Below, piece after piece: positions 24,690 through 36,717 of a DNA stretch of 64,000 nt. Source of the DNA: Glossina fuscipes (taxonomy: Eukaryota; Arthropoda; Insecta; Diptera; Glossinidae); assembly GCF_014805625.2 (NCBI RefSeq), contig NW_023998415.1, positions 716,407 through 780,406 of the forward strand, read 5' to 3'. Within the stretch, counting starts at the first letter, position 1; every line of letters begins with the position of its first letter. The position numbers and the translations under genes were made by a program. The notes beneath the pieces were generated by a model. The model ran no database searches and was not told where the DNA came from. It saw nothing but the letters and a program-made list of their open reading frames with translations.

Positions 24690-25500
24690 GCACTTAAGAT
24701 GAATCCACCTTTTATTATATACAGACAGACGAGCTTAGATAGATTCAGAACCATATCCTTCTTTCGATCTATGCTTGTCTATCCGTCTGTCAGTCCAATG
24801 AGTGTCCTCGTATTTCATGCTGTTTTTGAAATATCTTGATGAAATTCGGTACACTGACGTACTTTCATTCAAGCGCGAATGCTATTCAAAATGGTTTGAA
24901 TCGGTTCACCACACTTTCGACCACTCTCCTTATAATGCTCTATTCTGAAAAGTCGTTATATGGAAAAAATTGCACTTTTCGAAATTTCTTAATAAAAGTG
25001 AGTGAGTGCTAGCATTCCGGCTTTCTAAATTGATATGAAAACTTTGGGCCGGCTGGCGAAATTTTTTGAACATCTCCCTCATGTAAACAAAAAAACTGAG
25101 CTTCATATGACAAAAAGGTGTAATTTTCAATGCTTCATAATGCAAACCAGATTGTAATAGTAATATAAGATAAAAAAATTCGCTGTAGCAAATTTAGATC
25201 ACCCACGCGTGTTTTCGGATTCTACTCTATGCAAGGATTTGCACGAAAATTTTTGTTTTTTAGGGCAGAAAAGTTTTAATATTTTGTGATGAAAATTGAT
25301 CAATGCAAACATTAACAATGTTGAATTTTGAATAAGTACCATAATTTCTGAACCTTGTGGGCGCGCAACTATTCTTACGGAGAGTAAACCTTTATTTGCA
25401 AAGGGATCTAATTTTTAATATACAGTTCCATAATGGTAAGTTTATATAGAGATAGGTTCTATGGCAAAAATAAAAATTGCGTTAAGCAATGTGGTATAGG
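24690..25500 (+). repeat. Dispersed repeat family 2, long copy
   Basis: It contains, in order, 'gatagattcagaac', 'ctatccgtctgtcagtcc', 'tgaaatatcttgatgaaatt', 'ggtacactgacgtac', 'tttgaatcggttcacc', 'ccttataatgctc', 'gtcgttatatggaaaaaatt' and 'cgaaatttctta'. The same series is seen at 59.0-59.5 kb (+) and, reversed, at 9.2-9.9 and 56.4-56.9 kb. The minus-strand frame of 71 codons within it is a by-product. Confidence 0.7.
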
Positions 25501-25689
25501 GCATATAAAGCTCGATCAAGGTAGACTATAATTTTTTCACTTGTTTTTTTATTGAAAGTTTATTCTTCGCTTAATTTGGTTCATAATTATCAAACATAAC
25601 ACATTTTGTAAAGAGACTCATATGCCCTAATATAGGAGGGGTTTCTAAAAATAGTTCTAAATTGCTTAAGTGTAGTCTACTTAATTTAT

Positions 25690-25843
25690 TTTTATTATTA
25701 CTCGTTTAGCCAGAGAAGTAAACTAAACTCTCAAGCGACTGGCATCTAAGGCTATTGGGAGAACTCTATCGCATTTGAGATTTGAACCCGCGACCATTCA
25801 GTTGGTAGCCGAGGTGCTTTCTCTATTCGGCTGCGACGGATAC
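25690..25843 (-). mobile_element. tRNA-derived SINE or tRNA-like relic
   Basis: On the minus strand an A-box-like word agccgaatagag (25832-25821) is followed after 31 nt by a B-box-like word gggttcaaatctc (25789-25777). This is RNA polymerase III internal-promoter spacing, with a tRNA-like stretch cggctaccaactg between them. Downstream are about 90 bp of unrelated body and a short AAT/AAAT-rich tail (about 25690-25705). That layout, a tRNA-like head, a body and a simple tail, is that of an insect SINE. A functional tRNA is unlikely because the acceptor stem does not pair. No second copy was seen in the window, so SINE status is inferred. Confidence 0.5.
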
Positions 25844-25849
25844 TTTCAT

Positions 25850-28815
25850 CATTAATTATGGAAAATTGCAGCTTTATGTCATAAAACGCGTACTTGTCAG
25901 ACAGGATGAGAGGAATTTCTGCAATAGGCCGACATTTGTATACCAAATGACTATTCTGGACTAGATATTATTATAAAACTAGTATATACACTTTTATACC
26001 GGATACATATATCCTCATACACTTAATATATCTGTATGATAAGCGATGAGGAATATAAAAATGAGCACAATTTGTTAAAGATAAAGTTGTATCTCGATAT
26101 AAAGGGAAACGGAACTACGAAAGAATAAAAAGTTTTTTATTAATATGAAAAGAAATTCTAATCAGAGGTATATGGGATAACTACGTTACACTCACAATAA
26201 TGGATTTACTTCTGCTTGTATGCTACTCATAAATACTTTATTCTTTGTATTGCGTGTTTGCTGGGAAAGAATTGCGTTTAAATTGAAAAGCAGAAGGAAA
26301 TGAGCGCTCAAGTATATTGCAAAGGAGTTTTTTACTTAAAATAGTTTAAAGAAAAACAGAGCTTCCGAACACAGAGTTTAAAAAATATTCTATTATCGTT
26401 CAAAATTATGTTGCTGTAGATAAAAAGTTTATCAGTCAAGATTTTGTTTCTTGAGCAAATTTGTAAATGTGCTTGTAGAGCTCTCACAAAGATTTAGTAA
26501 ATTGCTTGCAGTTAAACCATTGCATACTATTGTTGCTTTTATACGTAGGAAACAATCGTTATTCTATAATAGTCGAAGGTAATGAAAGTTTCTTATGACC
26601 TAAGGCCATTCAAATTTTTGATCTTATAAATTTCAAATGAGATAATTTTGCAAAAGTCTTAAATATATTTGCTTGGATATCCAATAACGTAAGTAATAAG
26701 CACATGTCATAAAAAGACGTAATAAGAGCCAAAAATAGAAGGGAAGAAACGAAAAAACAAGTTATAAGGAAGACAGACGGACGTAGCGGCTACCGAAAGA
26801 TGCAGTCATTTTTCATTTTCAAATATCTGGAAATATTCGCTATAAAGTACATTCCCGATTAGAATGATAACCTGGTTTCATTTAGTAAGACCTGTCAATC
26901 TTTACAATATTGAAAATTCTAATGAAAAGGGTTCCAACTTAGTAGTGCATATTTAAAAGATTATTAAAAAAACAAAGAAACTGAGAAATGACATGTACAT
27001 ATAGTAATATTGTTTTTGTTTATTTGAAAAATGCACAAATACTCCTTGTAGAGTACACTATCTTTATCACTATGATAATTTGATTTGGTTCTGGAACTTG
27101 TGCTCATTGTTGAAATTCTCTGAGTGGAAAAATTAACAATGAGTTTAAAATTTGTGTACTGAACTTACTGTGAACAGGGGAAAGAAAACAATGAAGTTTT
27201 TGCAGCGAGGTACTTCTTAAAGAGGACAGCCATGTAGCAGCTTAAAAATGTATTTTTTTGATAATTTTTTTTTAGGTGGTAGGTAAAAAACGACAGCACT
27301 GAGCCATACCCGCGAGTCATTAATTTCAAATGTATTAAGCTTTGTGTGATTGGCGAACATATGTTTAAATGAAAAAATTTGGAAGCAAAACCATTTTTCA
27401 TTCAAAAATATCATCGATTTTTTTATTTCTTAGTGTAGAAAACTTCAAATTTATTATACGTCATAGATATACTCCATGAGAGGATTATGATTAGTTGAAT
27501 ATTAGATGTAAGAACTTATTCAAATTTCAATAAGTTCATGATATCCGCAATTTAAACTAAAGGAAAATTTTCATTTTAATCCGTAATGCGTACATTTACT
27601 GGAAGCCGGAGGCAAATTATAAACTGTTTTACGGTCTTTTTGTTAATATAAAACTAGCATAAGGAACACGTTTTTTATTATAATTCAATTTATTACATTG
27701 CTTGGATGCTAACGCAGTCACATGACTAACGTTACGCAAAGCTTATAACGCAAGTAATTAAGCGGTGAGCTTATGGTATTAATAAATAATAAAGTTACCT
27801 TCGACCGGGATCCAATATGTAGGACCCGATATTGCACAAGATTTTCCTTACATTTTTTTCCGATACAAAACTTAATAATACTTTTTCTTGTTTAAAGCTA
27901 ATACTATTCGTACATTAGTTAATTGTGCTTTCAATATATATAATGTATATATACATGTATATAAAGGACCCTGAAAACCAGGCTGAGGCAAAATACACCT
28001 TGATTTTTATTTATTCTACAAAGCCAAGGACAAAAATACTTACAGAAAGTTAAATTAGGGCAAATAGAGTGATTAGTTAAGTGGCACTCCATCTAACTAG
28101 GCTATCCCTTCTCGTGAAATATCCAGTTTATGAACTGCACGCTTGTCCTAAAGAAATTCGAGCCTCCTGGGCTTGCTAAACGGAATTTTGGCATGGAAAA
28201 CATCAAGAAGGTCGATATCCTATTTATTGTTTGTGGGTTTATCAGATTCGAGCTTGTTGTCTTATTATTTGGTTGTTAATAAAAAATAATGGCATAACGA
28301 ACACCCGCAATAATAAGATATTCCGTAGCACAGACGTAACCAACTGAAACTCGAATTTTTAATAAATTTATTAATTAAAAGGCATACGATTAAGTGAATT
28401 TCGCTTATTATGTTCATTGCCGCTTAGCAAGATTTATTAAGATTTTTAAAACTTTTGTAGCTTTCTACTCCTTAAGTGTTAATTAATTCCCTTTTATCTA
28501 TTATTATTATTAATTTTCTCTTCTTCTTTTTTGTTTTTTTTTTTGGTGATAACTGACAAAGTGAATAAAAAAAATTACTCTATTTTTTCACATTTGGTAA
28601 GTTTTAGTTAAAATTGAAGTAATATTTGACATAATTTAATTAATATAAAATTTAACTGTAAATAAATTACTTTCTAAACAAATAACATATTAAATCATGC
28701 GCGTAAATTATTCGAAACAATTTTAATTTTTTTTTATCGTAATTAAGTATATATTATTAAATTTAATCAAATTTTAAATATTAGTGAAACATGTTTAACT
28801 TCATTCGACGAAATA

Positions 28816-28846
<31 letters not shown>

Positions 28847-30077
28847 TAGAAAGAAAAGAGAATTAAGCGCGAATAAATTTAAGTAACCACAGACGCACTT
28901 CTTAACTTCCTTCTATGCTGTCACGCCGTTTATACACTTGTAATAAACTCATGCGACAATTTTCGATTATAAACTAAATTGTTTTATGCGTACTAAGGAA
29001 AACGTAAGGACGGTGAAAAACATTAAACGCTATGATGATATTTGACGTTAAAATGTGAATCAAGGTTTTATGTGCTTATGAACGAGGTTACGCGCGTACG
29101 AAGTGTGTGGTAGAAGAGCATGTGTATTATCAAGTTCTTCGCAGTTTGCAAACACAGTTAAAGAAGTGTAACTCCCCTCAAAGTGAGTGCACGCGCGTCA
29201 ACTATTCATTTTTTTTGCTTTTTTTAATCGATATTCTCGAAAAAAGAATTTCGTTTCAAAATTTATCGTTGACTCTAAATTTATAAGAGCAGGCAAAGCT
29301 TTTCAATTTGATCTCGTACGCGTCAGTGTAATATGTACAAGTATGCATGCATGCATGTATGCATTATATTACAGATATTGCAATATTGTCTGCGTGTTTA
29401 TCCTCCTTTCAATGAAAGAACTGGTGAAGTCGTCCTTGTTTTTAGGGTTGGTCTTTAAAGAGCTGTACACCCTCCATTGCTCTTTTTTCTCTTGTTTTAT
29501 AAATACACAGTAATATTTTATATCAACGAATAAAAGTTTAAACAAATCTCGAATAACATAAACATAAGAGTATCCTACTTTTTACAGAAGAGAGCGGCAA
29601 TACAAAAACTGGATAACAGCTATCGTAAAAGGTTTTCTTTCTTTTTTTTACTATAAAAAATAACATGACAAATAATACGTCATAATTGGGGTTTGAATAA
29701 ATTCAACTTATTGCATTAAAGGAAGAAATAAAATTATGAATTTTCATATGCTCTATTCATTTTCATATTTAATGTAGGTGAGGGTTATGTTTTTTTCCGT
29801 TTCTTTGCGATTTCTCTTGTAGCATACAGAGGCATGGAGCAAAACATTTTTTCTATTCCTAAGTTGTCAGCGCATTTGGATTAGATTAGTGGCTCATGTA
29901 GGTTGAACTAGAAAGCTAAAATTTTTGGTACCTAATGGAAGCACGGAACACAAGCAAGAACATAAGACTCGGACAAGGTTCTCTAATAGACATCGTGCAC
30001 CACTTTGCTTAGCATAATTTTTCATTTATTAGCTTGATAAAATACCAATCTTTGTTGGTAATAATTATGATAAAAAT
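25850..30077. other. AT-rich region with no recognisable gene
   Basis: It includes a 28-base poly-A run and short (ATGC)n near 29340. The 108-codon frame at 29187-29513 is low-complexity and begins from no convincing context. Nothing is assigned. Confidence 0.45.
28819..28846. repeat. Poly-A tract of 28 bases
   Basis: The longest homopolymer in the window. It could be the tail of an old retrocopied sequence, but nothing recognisable lies upstream. Confidence 0.9.
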
Positions 30078-30090
30078 TATATCTTGTTTC
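30078..30090. repeat. Left target-site duplication of I-like copy 2
   Basis: The 13-bp word tatatcttgtttc is repeated exactly at 31491-31503, right after the (TAA)n tail. It fixes the left boundary of the element at 30091. Confidence 0.95.
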
Positions 30091-31376
30091 AGATTGACTA
30101 TGCTTTGATAATTTATGGCAATAGCTGCAAATCTAATATAAACATCCTTAAACCGGTCTATCACCAAGCCGTTAGAGCAAGTTGTTATGCTTTTCGGACG
30201 ACGCCCATAAATAATATTATAATTGAAACTGGTCTCCCAACCTTAGAAAATAGACTGTATGAGTTAAAAGCTAAAATAGTCCCTAAGCTTCTTAATTCAA
30301 ACAAATCCATTCTCGGTGATGACGTAAGAAAAATTATTATTGCGAAGAAAATTCCAAAGTCACCATCTGCAATTGACCATTGTTTGTGCATCGCAAAGGA
30401 ATTGAACATTCCCTTAAAAATTTCCCGCTCTTTTGGTGTTAAACCTCCCTGGATTTTGAAAGACTGCTCTTTTGACATCTCACTGTCTATGCACAAGAAA
30501 GAAGATACTCCAAATTACGTCTTCAGGAATCTAATAGCTGAGAAAACCCAAGTATTGGACAATACTGGTTGGAATCTTTTGTACACAGACGGCTCAAAAT
30601 CTTCTGGTCTGCCTCCTGCTTGTGCGGTGGTAGATGCTACAGGACGGGTTCTTCTCAACCACATATTTCACGAAAGCACTTCAACTTTCATAACCGAAGC
30701 CAGAGCTATCCTTCACGCTGTCAACCTTGCCCATAAAAACAAACTCAAAACCGTCATTGTTACTGACAGTTTGTCTGTATTACTAGCTACCCGGAACCCT
30801 TCGACTTCGAGATGGAGCACCATCAACAAATTAAGGAATATAATTATTACACCCGACGGAAAAATTAAAATGTTATGGGTACCAAGTCACATCGGTTTAC
30901 TGGGAAATGAACAGGCTGATCGAGCAGCAAAGTATGCTGCTTCTGCTCCCCTAATTATGGATGATGTCATGGAGAAGTTGGATCTTCAAAGATACATTGG
31001 AAGAAAAGTTAAAGAGAAAATTGCAGAAGGAAATTTACAATACCATCATCAACACTACTCTTGCATTAACCCTCAATTAACTCCACCTCTATATCCAACA
31101 AATGTTGAGAAAACCAAGATCCAAACATTTTCGAGAATTCGCCTTGGTCATACAATTGCAACTCACCAATGGATCCTGAAGAAGTCTTCTCCCCCAATCT
31201 GCTGTTGTGGACAAACTCTTGCTATAAAGCACATTCTCTGCGACTGCCTCCACTTTTCTTTGGCTAGAAGTACTGCATTTGGAACGATTAATCCTTTGAA
31301 CATTCTACAATCAGCTTCAGAACAGAATATCAATTCAATATTTTACTTTATTAATACTACTAAGCTTATTATCTAA
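30091..31376 (+). pseudogene. I-like LINE ORF2, RT end, RNase H and C-terminus
   Basis: About 428 codons are open to the stop. The first codons lie at the insertion boundary, so there is no natural start. The opening DYALIIYGN with VYHQAVRASCYAFRTTPIN is the conserved post-catalytic segment of I-group RTs (family pattern DYG..IY...., HHQ..R...GAFRTSP). RNase H follows with all four acidic residues: YTDGSKSSG, TEARAIL, VTDSLSVLL and NEQADRAAK. PICCCGQTLAIKHILCDC is the terminal knuckle. The RNase H would act on RNA:DNA hybrids during target-primed reverse transcription. With the endonuclease and RT core missing it cannot retrotranspose alone. The antisense 103-codon frame at 30185-30496 is a shadow. 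Confidence 0.92.
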
Positions 31377-31490
31377 TATCCATTTATTTAAATTAGAGCC
31401 GATAGCCTGTGTTGCTAGTGCTCAATGTCTCTTTTTTTTAGTCTAAGAATTCAATTCATTAGTCTAAAATTAAAATAATAATAATAATAA
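30091..31490 (+). mobile_element. 5'-truncated I-clade LINE, copy 2
   Basis: A 1400-bp insertion bounded by a perfect 13-bp target-site duplication, ending in (TAA)n at about 31472-31490. It retains the part of ORF2 after the RT catalytic core, the whole RNase H domain, the C-terminal knuckle and the 3' UTR. The ORF has no disabling mutation, so the only defect visible is the 5' truncation. Copy 1 at 18.06 kb is the same family. Confidence 0.93.
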
Positions 31491-31503
31491 TATATCTTGT
31501 TTC
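31491..31503. repeat. Right target-site duplication of I-like copy 2
   Basis: An exact repeat of 30078-30090. Confidence 0.95.
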
Positions 31504-31599
31504 GCTTTAAAAACATGCTTTTTGTGGCATAAACTACTAAAAATGTGACTGTATTAGTAATTAAGGGTTACATCTTATGCATACCCCTATGCGGAATGC

Positions 31600-31930
31600 A
31601 TCAGAAAAAAAGCTGGTGCACTGACCTATCCCGGGCCAGGACTGGAATGCATTGGATCAGACCATTTTTCCAATCATATATATGCATATATATGCACACA
31701 TATATATGTATTTATATAAACCTCGTTTTTTGGAAAAGTATATGGAAAAATTGCAATTTTTAAATTTAGACTCGATAAGACTCGCTAAGTAGTAGTATTC
31801 TGCTGCACTAAATTAATATGAAAGATTCTAAATGAAGGGTCATATGGACCGATATATTTCGAAGTCCTTTCTAGATAACTGCTCCTATAAAAGGTAGGCC
31901 TATATTTAACAATTTAAAAGCTGACCGCAT
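31600..31930 (+). repeat. Dispersed repeat family 2, fragment
   Basis: It contains 'ggatcagaccatttttcc', 'aagtatatggaaaaattgca' and 'atatggaccgatatat', matching the second half of family-2 copies. A short TATA/CATA-rich stretch interrupts it at about 31676-31720. Confidence 0.45.
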
Positions 31931-32367
31931 TGTAAAGTTATATATTCTCTTATGGCTGGACAAGAAAGAATTAAAGAATGGGTCGTTGATTCATTAAATC
32001 TTGATCCTTCTTAACCTAAGTGAAAAATAAAAACAACTCTCACGAAAGACTAATTGAAAGAGTTAAAAAGCCCAAAAATAACTTAATGAAAGAATTGTGA
32101 AGCTTATGTATCCTTCTTATGAATAAACTCAAGGCAACATGCAAGTATGCATTTATTGCCGTTGGTTTATTCTTTGTGATTATTTGAATTTATTCATTTA
32201 CTTGATATACCTCTTGTGACTGATTCGCGTTGATATGGCAGATACATTGTCGTATCAAATTTCAATCATGAAGATCCGACTCCGTGTAATGGTTCTGGTG
32301 AAAATTGGGTCTTTCTAAGTTAAAAAACAATTTATTTTTTAACATTATATGACGTAATTGTAATATG

Positions 32368-33240
32368 GCATTTATTTATTTATTTATTTATTTATTCCAC
32401 TTATACTAGAAACTCAACTAAAACAAAATGGCAGTCGAGTTCAATTGACTCTTGAAGGAAATCTTAAATTAATTAATATTAAAACTTAGTATAAGTACAA
32501 TAAAACAAATAAGCAGAAAAAAAAGAAGAAAAAAAGCATGTACACAACTAGCATAGAGCCACACCCACAACCGGTACAGGACCAAATTGCAAGTGAATCC
32601 CTAAGCCATCGCAAACATGCATAAGCTTGGCAACCGATAGTACAATTAATTTACGACTCATAATCACTTTTTAAAGTTAAAATTTAGTTCAAGTACGACA
32701 GAGGTAAATCGCGCGTATTAAGCAGTGTTGCTTTAATGGACTTTAAAGAGTCCGTTAACGAGAATAAGTGATAGACGTCATTTAGGTTCTTGCAAACAAC
32801 TCTGAGCGGGTTAAACCGTTCGTATTTATATTTGCAATGACTAAGCTTTATCAAGGTAAAGTGTCTAGAGAAGCGGTTAGGGACATTAAAGCCTATCTCA
32901 GAAAGTAATGCGGGCGAGTCCATTGTACCATTTATTAATTTGATTAAGAAGGAAACCTCAAGAACAAATCTATGTTTCTCCAGTGACGGTAAGGATAACA
33001 GCAGCAACCTATATTCATAGGGTGAAAGAGGGGCAATCGGGTCCCAACCCAAATTCCTAAGGGCAAATAGCAAGAATTGCTTTTGAACAGATTCAATTGA
33101 ATCTACATAGTACCTATATGAAGGAGACCACGCAACAGAGGCATACTCAAGTACAGATCTAACTAAAAACATGTAAAGCCTTTTCGTAATATAAGGATCA
33201 TCAAGTTCTCTGGCATAGAAAGTAAACGTGTCAAAATTAG
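32368..33240 (-). mobile_element. 5'-truncated CR1/Jockey-type LINE
   Basis: On the minus strand a reverse-transcriptase C-terminus is followed by an A-rich 3' UTR of about 290 bp and a tail of TAAA/AATA repeats (seen as TTTA repeats at 32370-32396 on the plus strand). The 3' UTR is shared with 43.55-43.87 kb: 'catgtacacaactagcatag' here against 'catgttcacagctagcacag' there. The 5' end near 33240 coincides with a stop. I could not find a convincing target-site duplication. Confidence 0.8.
32684..33225 (-). pseudogene. LINE reverse transcriptase, C-terminal part
   Basis: The open frame runs from about 33225 to the stop at 32684; its first Met is at 33172. It begins FYARELDDPYITKRLYMF, then LVRSVLEYASVAWSPSY, SIESVQKQFLLFALRNLGW and YEYRLLLLSLPSLEKHRF. 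These are the thumb and connection segments that follow the YADD palm in CR1/Jockey-group RTs. It ends at a natural-looking stop (LPLSYLN). The catalytic palm and the endonuclease are missing, so it is a 5'-truncated remnant. The frame is intact over about 180 codons, which suggests moderate age. The 3.0-kb fossil and the 54.35-kb fragment are relatives. Confidence 0.88.
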
Positions 33241-36200
33241 GTCACATAAATCTACACTTCGCACCTGGCCCTAAGGATACTCATGAAAGGTAAGCTGCTG
33301 GTGCTTTCTACCTTATAAGAGCTCCAATAAAAAGTTTGCCTTTAAATAGATGTGTAAAGTCCAACTTTTCGTATTTTACTATGAAAATAAACGAGGAATT
33401 TTGTGAGGCGAAGAGTTATATTTGCTAGTTTAAAATTTTTTTGTTTCTAGCAGCATTAGATCAGTTGTTGTGATCGCAGTGTTGTCTAATTACGGTTTCT
33501 GTTGGCTCGAGTAACTGATAACATATACCAGATAGATGACCGTGTGACACCTTTGACACCTTTGGATGATGCTATGGATATTCAATCTTATCACCACTTA
33601 CTATGCATTATGATCTTTCACAATTTAGATATCATAACCTTCCGAGATCTTTCGTCACTATTCGGCTGCGGGATTTTTTGAATTAAGGAGATGCTTTTCG
33701 CAAGCAGGTATTTTCTCTTCTCTCTTCGAAAAAAAACTAAATTTGTTGCACTTTTCGAAAAACTATATTCTGTGTGCATCCTGTAGCGGCTGTACGTTAT
33801 ACGCTTGCTTTTGATCTGACGACTGGCCTTTTGAAAATTTATGAGGGATCAAGCTTTTTCGCTTAACGTTTTACTCTAACCATGTTCTACTTTTCCTTTC
33901 TTATTTCCGTTCATTTCCATTACTCCTTTTCTACTGTTATTCCGTTTTTCTATTTATTTTACTTCTTCGTTTACCTTACGCTTTACACGCATACAACGGT
34001 CTGTTGTTGTGCATAGAGCAAACAAACATCTAGTGGATTCATTAGCATAAAGATCAAGTTTCCACTAGAAAATCTCTCATTAGTTGCTGTCCGAATTAGT
34101 TTTTTTTGTGAAATATTTGCAGGCATGTATTCCAAAAATTTACAAAATACCATTTTGTATAAAATTTTAAGTTCACTCAGGCATCTTACCAGCTCTTTTC
34201 ACATAACTAAGATAAGTGAAACATTTTTTTCAAATCTTTTCGTTTTCTGTGTAACTCCACTTTTAAAATATTCTCACAATGTCAATGAATGTCTTAAGTC
34301 GCCAATATTTCAGAGGGTTTCGCTTAAATTAACATCTGTACCTTGGATATACGGCAACGTAACGCAAGCAACATAAGCCATACCAGAATCAATGTAAAGC
34401 TCTTTCCTCCATAATTACGCAGTTGTGTGTAACCGATTCAACTCAACCGCATAAGACTTATCTCTTACTTGCAAATTTTCTCGCATATGAAAATTAAAGA
34501 ACAAAAACAAAAAATGGTTAAATTAGCTTTGAATGCTTTTAGTTTCAAATTAATTGAGGAAATAAATGGATTTGAATGGAAAAAAATTCTGCAATTAAAT
34601 CCAGGTTTTTTCTCTTAATACCTCACTTGGATATTACGTCCACATACATAAGCTCATATAATCTTCCATTTCTATCATCATCATATATGGATACCTTTCC
34701 ATATATATGTATTTATTTATGTGTATGTATTTCTATAAAGAATAGGATAGAAGCATTAACAGTGCAGGGTAGGCATTGCAATGCACTTTGGGAATAAGAG
34801 GTAAAGCCCCTTGTGATGGTGCATGTATATTTGTCCTGTGGGAGGAAAAAAGCATTTATTAAGGTTTTTGCAGCAATAAAAATTTATTGACCGAGAATTT
34901 TCAATCAATCGTTTTTGCGTATAGAAAGATTTCATGTATTTTTCTCTGCATATACACCAACAAACAAACAAACAAACAAACAAACCCACATACATACATA
35001 CACACACACTCACATTATAACAACTATTTACCACACGTATTGACATATATATACACTCATACGCCTGTATACGATTGCAGACATGCAGAGTAATTGCGTT
35101 TTTATCATAATCGTTATTGCTTGGTTAGATTGAGAAACATTTAAAGCGCTTTTCTATGGCAGGATAAAAAAGAGAATCGATGGCAATAGCCAACAGAGCG
35201 AAAAGAGTAGACAACAAAAAATGGAAAACTATTATGAGTTATGACAGCCAGATGATACAGTAAAAAGAAAACAAGCTTAAAGGCTTTAAGAGATTTTTAG
35301 TTTTTATTATTATAAAATATATTATTATACTAAATTAAACAATTCACTTCGTCATTTAATGTGCGCGTGTGGGTGTGTGTACAATGAAATTATTTCACAA
35401 AAGCAGGTTTCTATAAATAGTAAAACGAAGAGCAAAGAAGAAGAAGGAAAAAATAAAAAAGGAAAAAGGAAAGTAAATAAATAAAGAAAAATATCTTTCG
35501 GCATTCATTTGTCAACGAGTGCTATAACTTTCATTAATTACTCAATCTGTCAACTGAATTACGCAATTTACGGTCACATTCTATTTAGGCTTACGGGTGC
35601 GACACTACACACTCTGATACATGCTTTCTTTTTATAGTTAACGTAAGCAAAGCAATTTGTGCTCGTTAGCTTAGGCACGTCCTTAACACTTCTTAAAGGT
35701 TTTTTCTTTATTTTCTTAACCATCTATCTAATAACGATTCAAACGATTCGATGCTTCAGAATATATATGTTAAAGCCCCATTTGATGATTCGCTTCAGTT
35801 ACTTCCTCACAACTAACAAACTATATTTTAACTGGAACTACCTACCACATAAATGTCGTCGCTGAAAAATCATTTGTATGAATTTTCGAAAGGTTCAGTC
35901 TACAATGTTTGTCGCGCCTCTACTTTTCTTATATCAACGTCCGTATATTGTGTGTTATTTAAACATTGTTTCTTTTGATAACAGAATAATTCGAATCAAA
36001 CATTGTAGCTTGGAAAATGTTAAAGCAATTTTTCTCCGCTACATACATTTCAAATTGTCGGTGATTTTTCCACTGCAGACAGGATCGTGCAAAGATCAAC
36101 AATCAGTTGCAATGCACTTTTGGAAACGGGCTTCGTTAATGTAATACAACCCAGAAAAGCACTTTTATGAAATGGAAGGAAAAGTAAAACAATAATAGCA

Positions 36201-36717
36201 TTCGTGCAAGGTAGCGAACATATCAAAAAAATTATTTTTGAAAAATATTAAAAAATGGCAATACTAGCCCATAACGCAGTTGCTAAATAATTTTAATCTA
36301 AAACACAAAAAAAAAAAAAAAAGAAAAGGAATCAGAGAAGATCAAAGATTAAAGAAGTTAGATATCAGCAGAAAAGATATGAAATTGCAACTTTATACTG
36401 GAGCGTTTATTGAACTTTTTGAATTGCTTCTGGGAAGGGAGCTTGAAATTTCGAGAAGAAAATATCATTGAGATGGTGAGATGGAAAGGGTTTTCCATAC
36501 TCTACAACATTCAAGAAAACATGTATTAAGCCGATAAAAAAGATAAATTCTTAAAACATTTACCGTAGTATAACTCCTTAATCCTCGTATTATATTGAGT
36601 GCTGCATGTATTTTAATCAGCGACATCATCATTCGAAGTATCAGCAGCTTGCATGTGTTTTGGACATTTTTTCCGCCGAAAAAGGCACTAATTGAGAAAA
36701 GTTTGGTACAATGTATA
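33241..36717. other. AT-rich region with no recognisable gene
   Basis: It contains TA-rich, CAAA and A-rich simple sequence and many short open frames with low-complexity translations. No gene, RNA or named element is supported. Confidence 0.45.
34958..34985. repeat. (CAAA)n microsatellite
   Basis: About 28 bp of CAAA units, followed by CATA/CACA repeats to about 35010. Confidence 0.9.

Noticed and set aside
30084..30092. Apparent start (TTG) of the 430-codon frame
   Set aside because: It lies in the target-site duplication, outside the element; the real ORF2 start was lost with the 5' truncation.
30185..30496. 103-codon minus-strand frame
   Set aside because: Antisense shadow of the I-like ORF2.
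34756..35093. Frames with KQTNKQTNPHTYIHTHS and its antisense
   Set aside because: Translations of the CAAA and CATA microsatellites.
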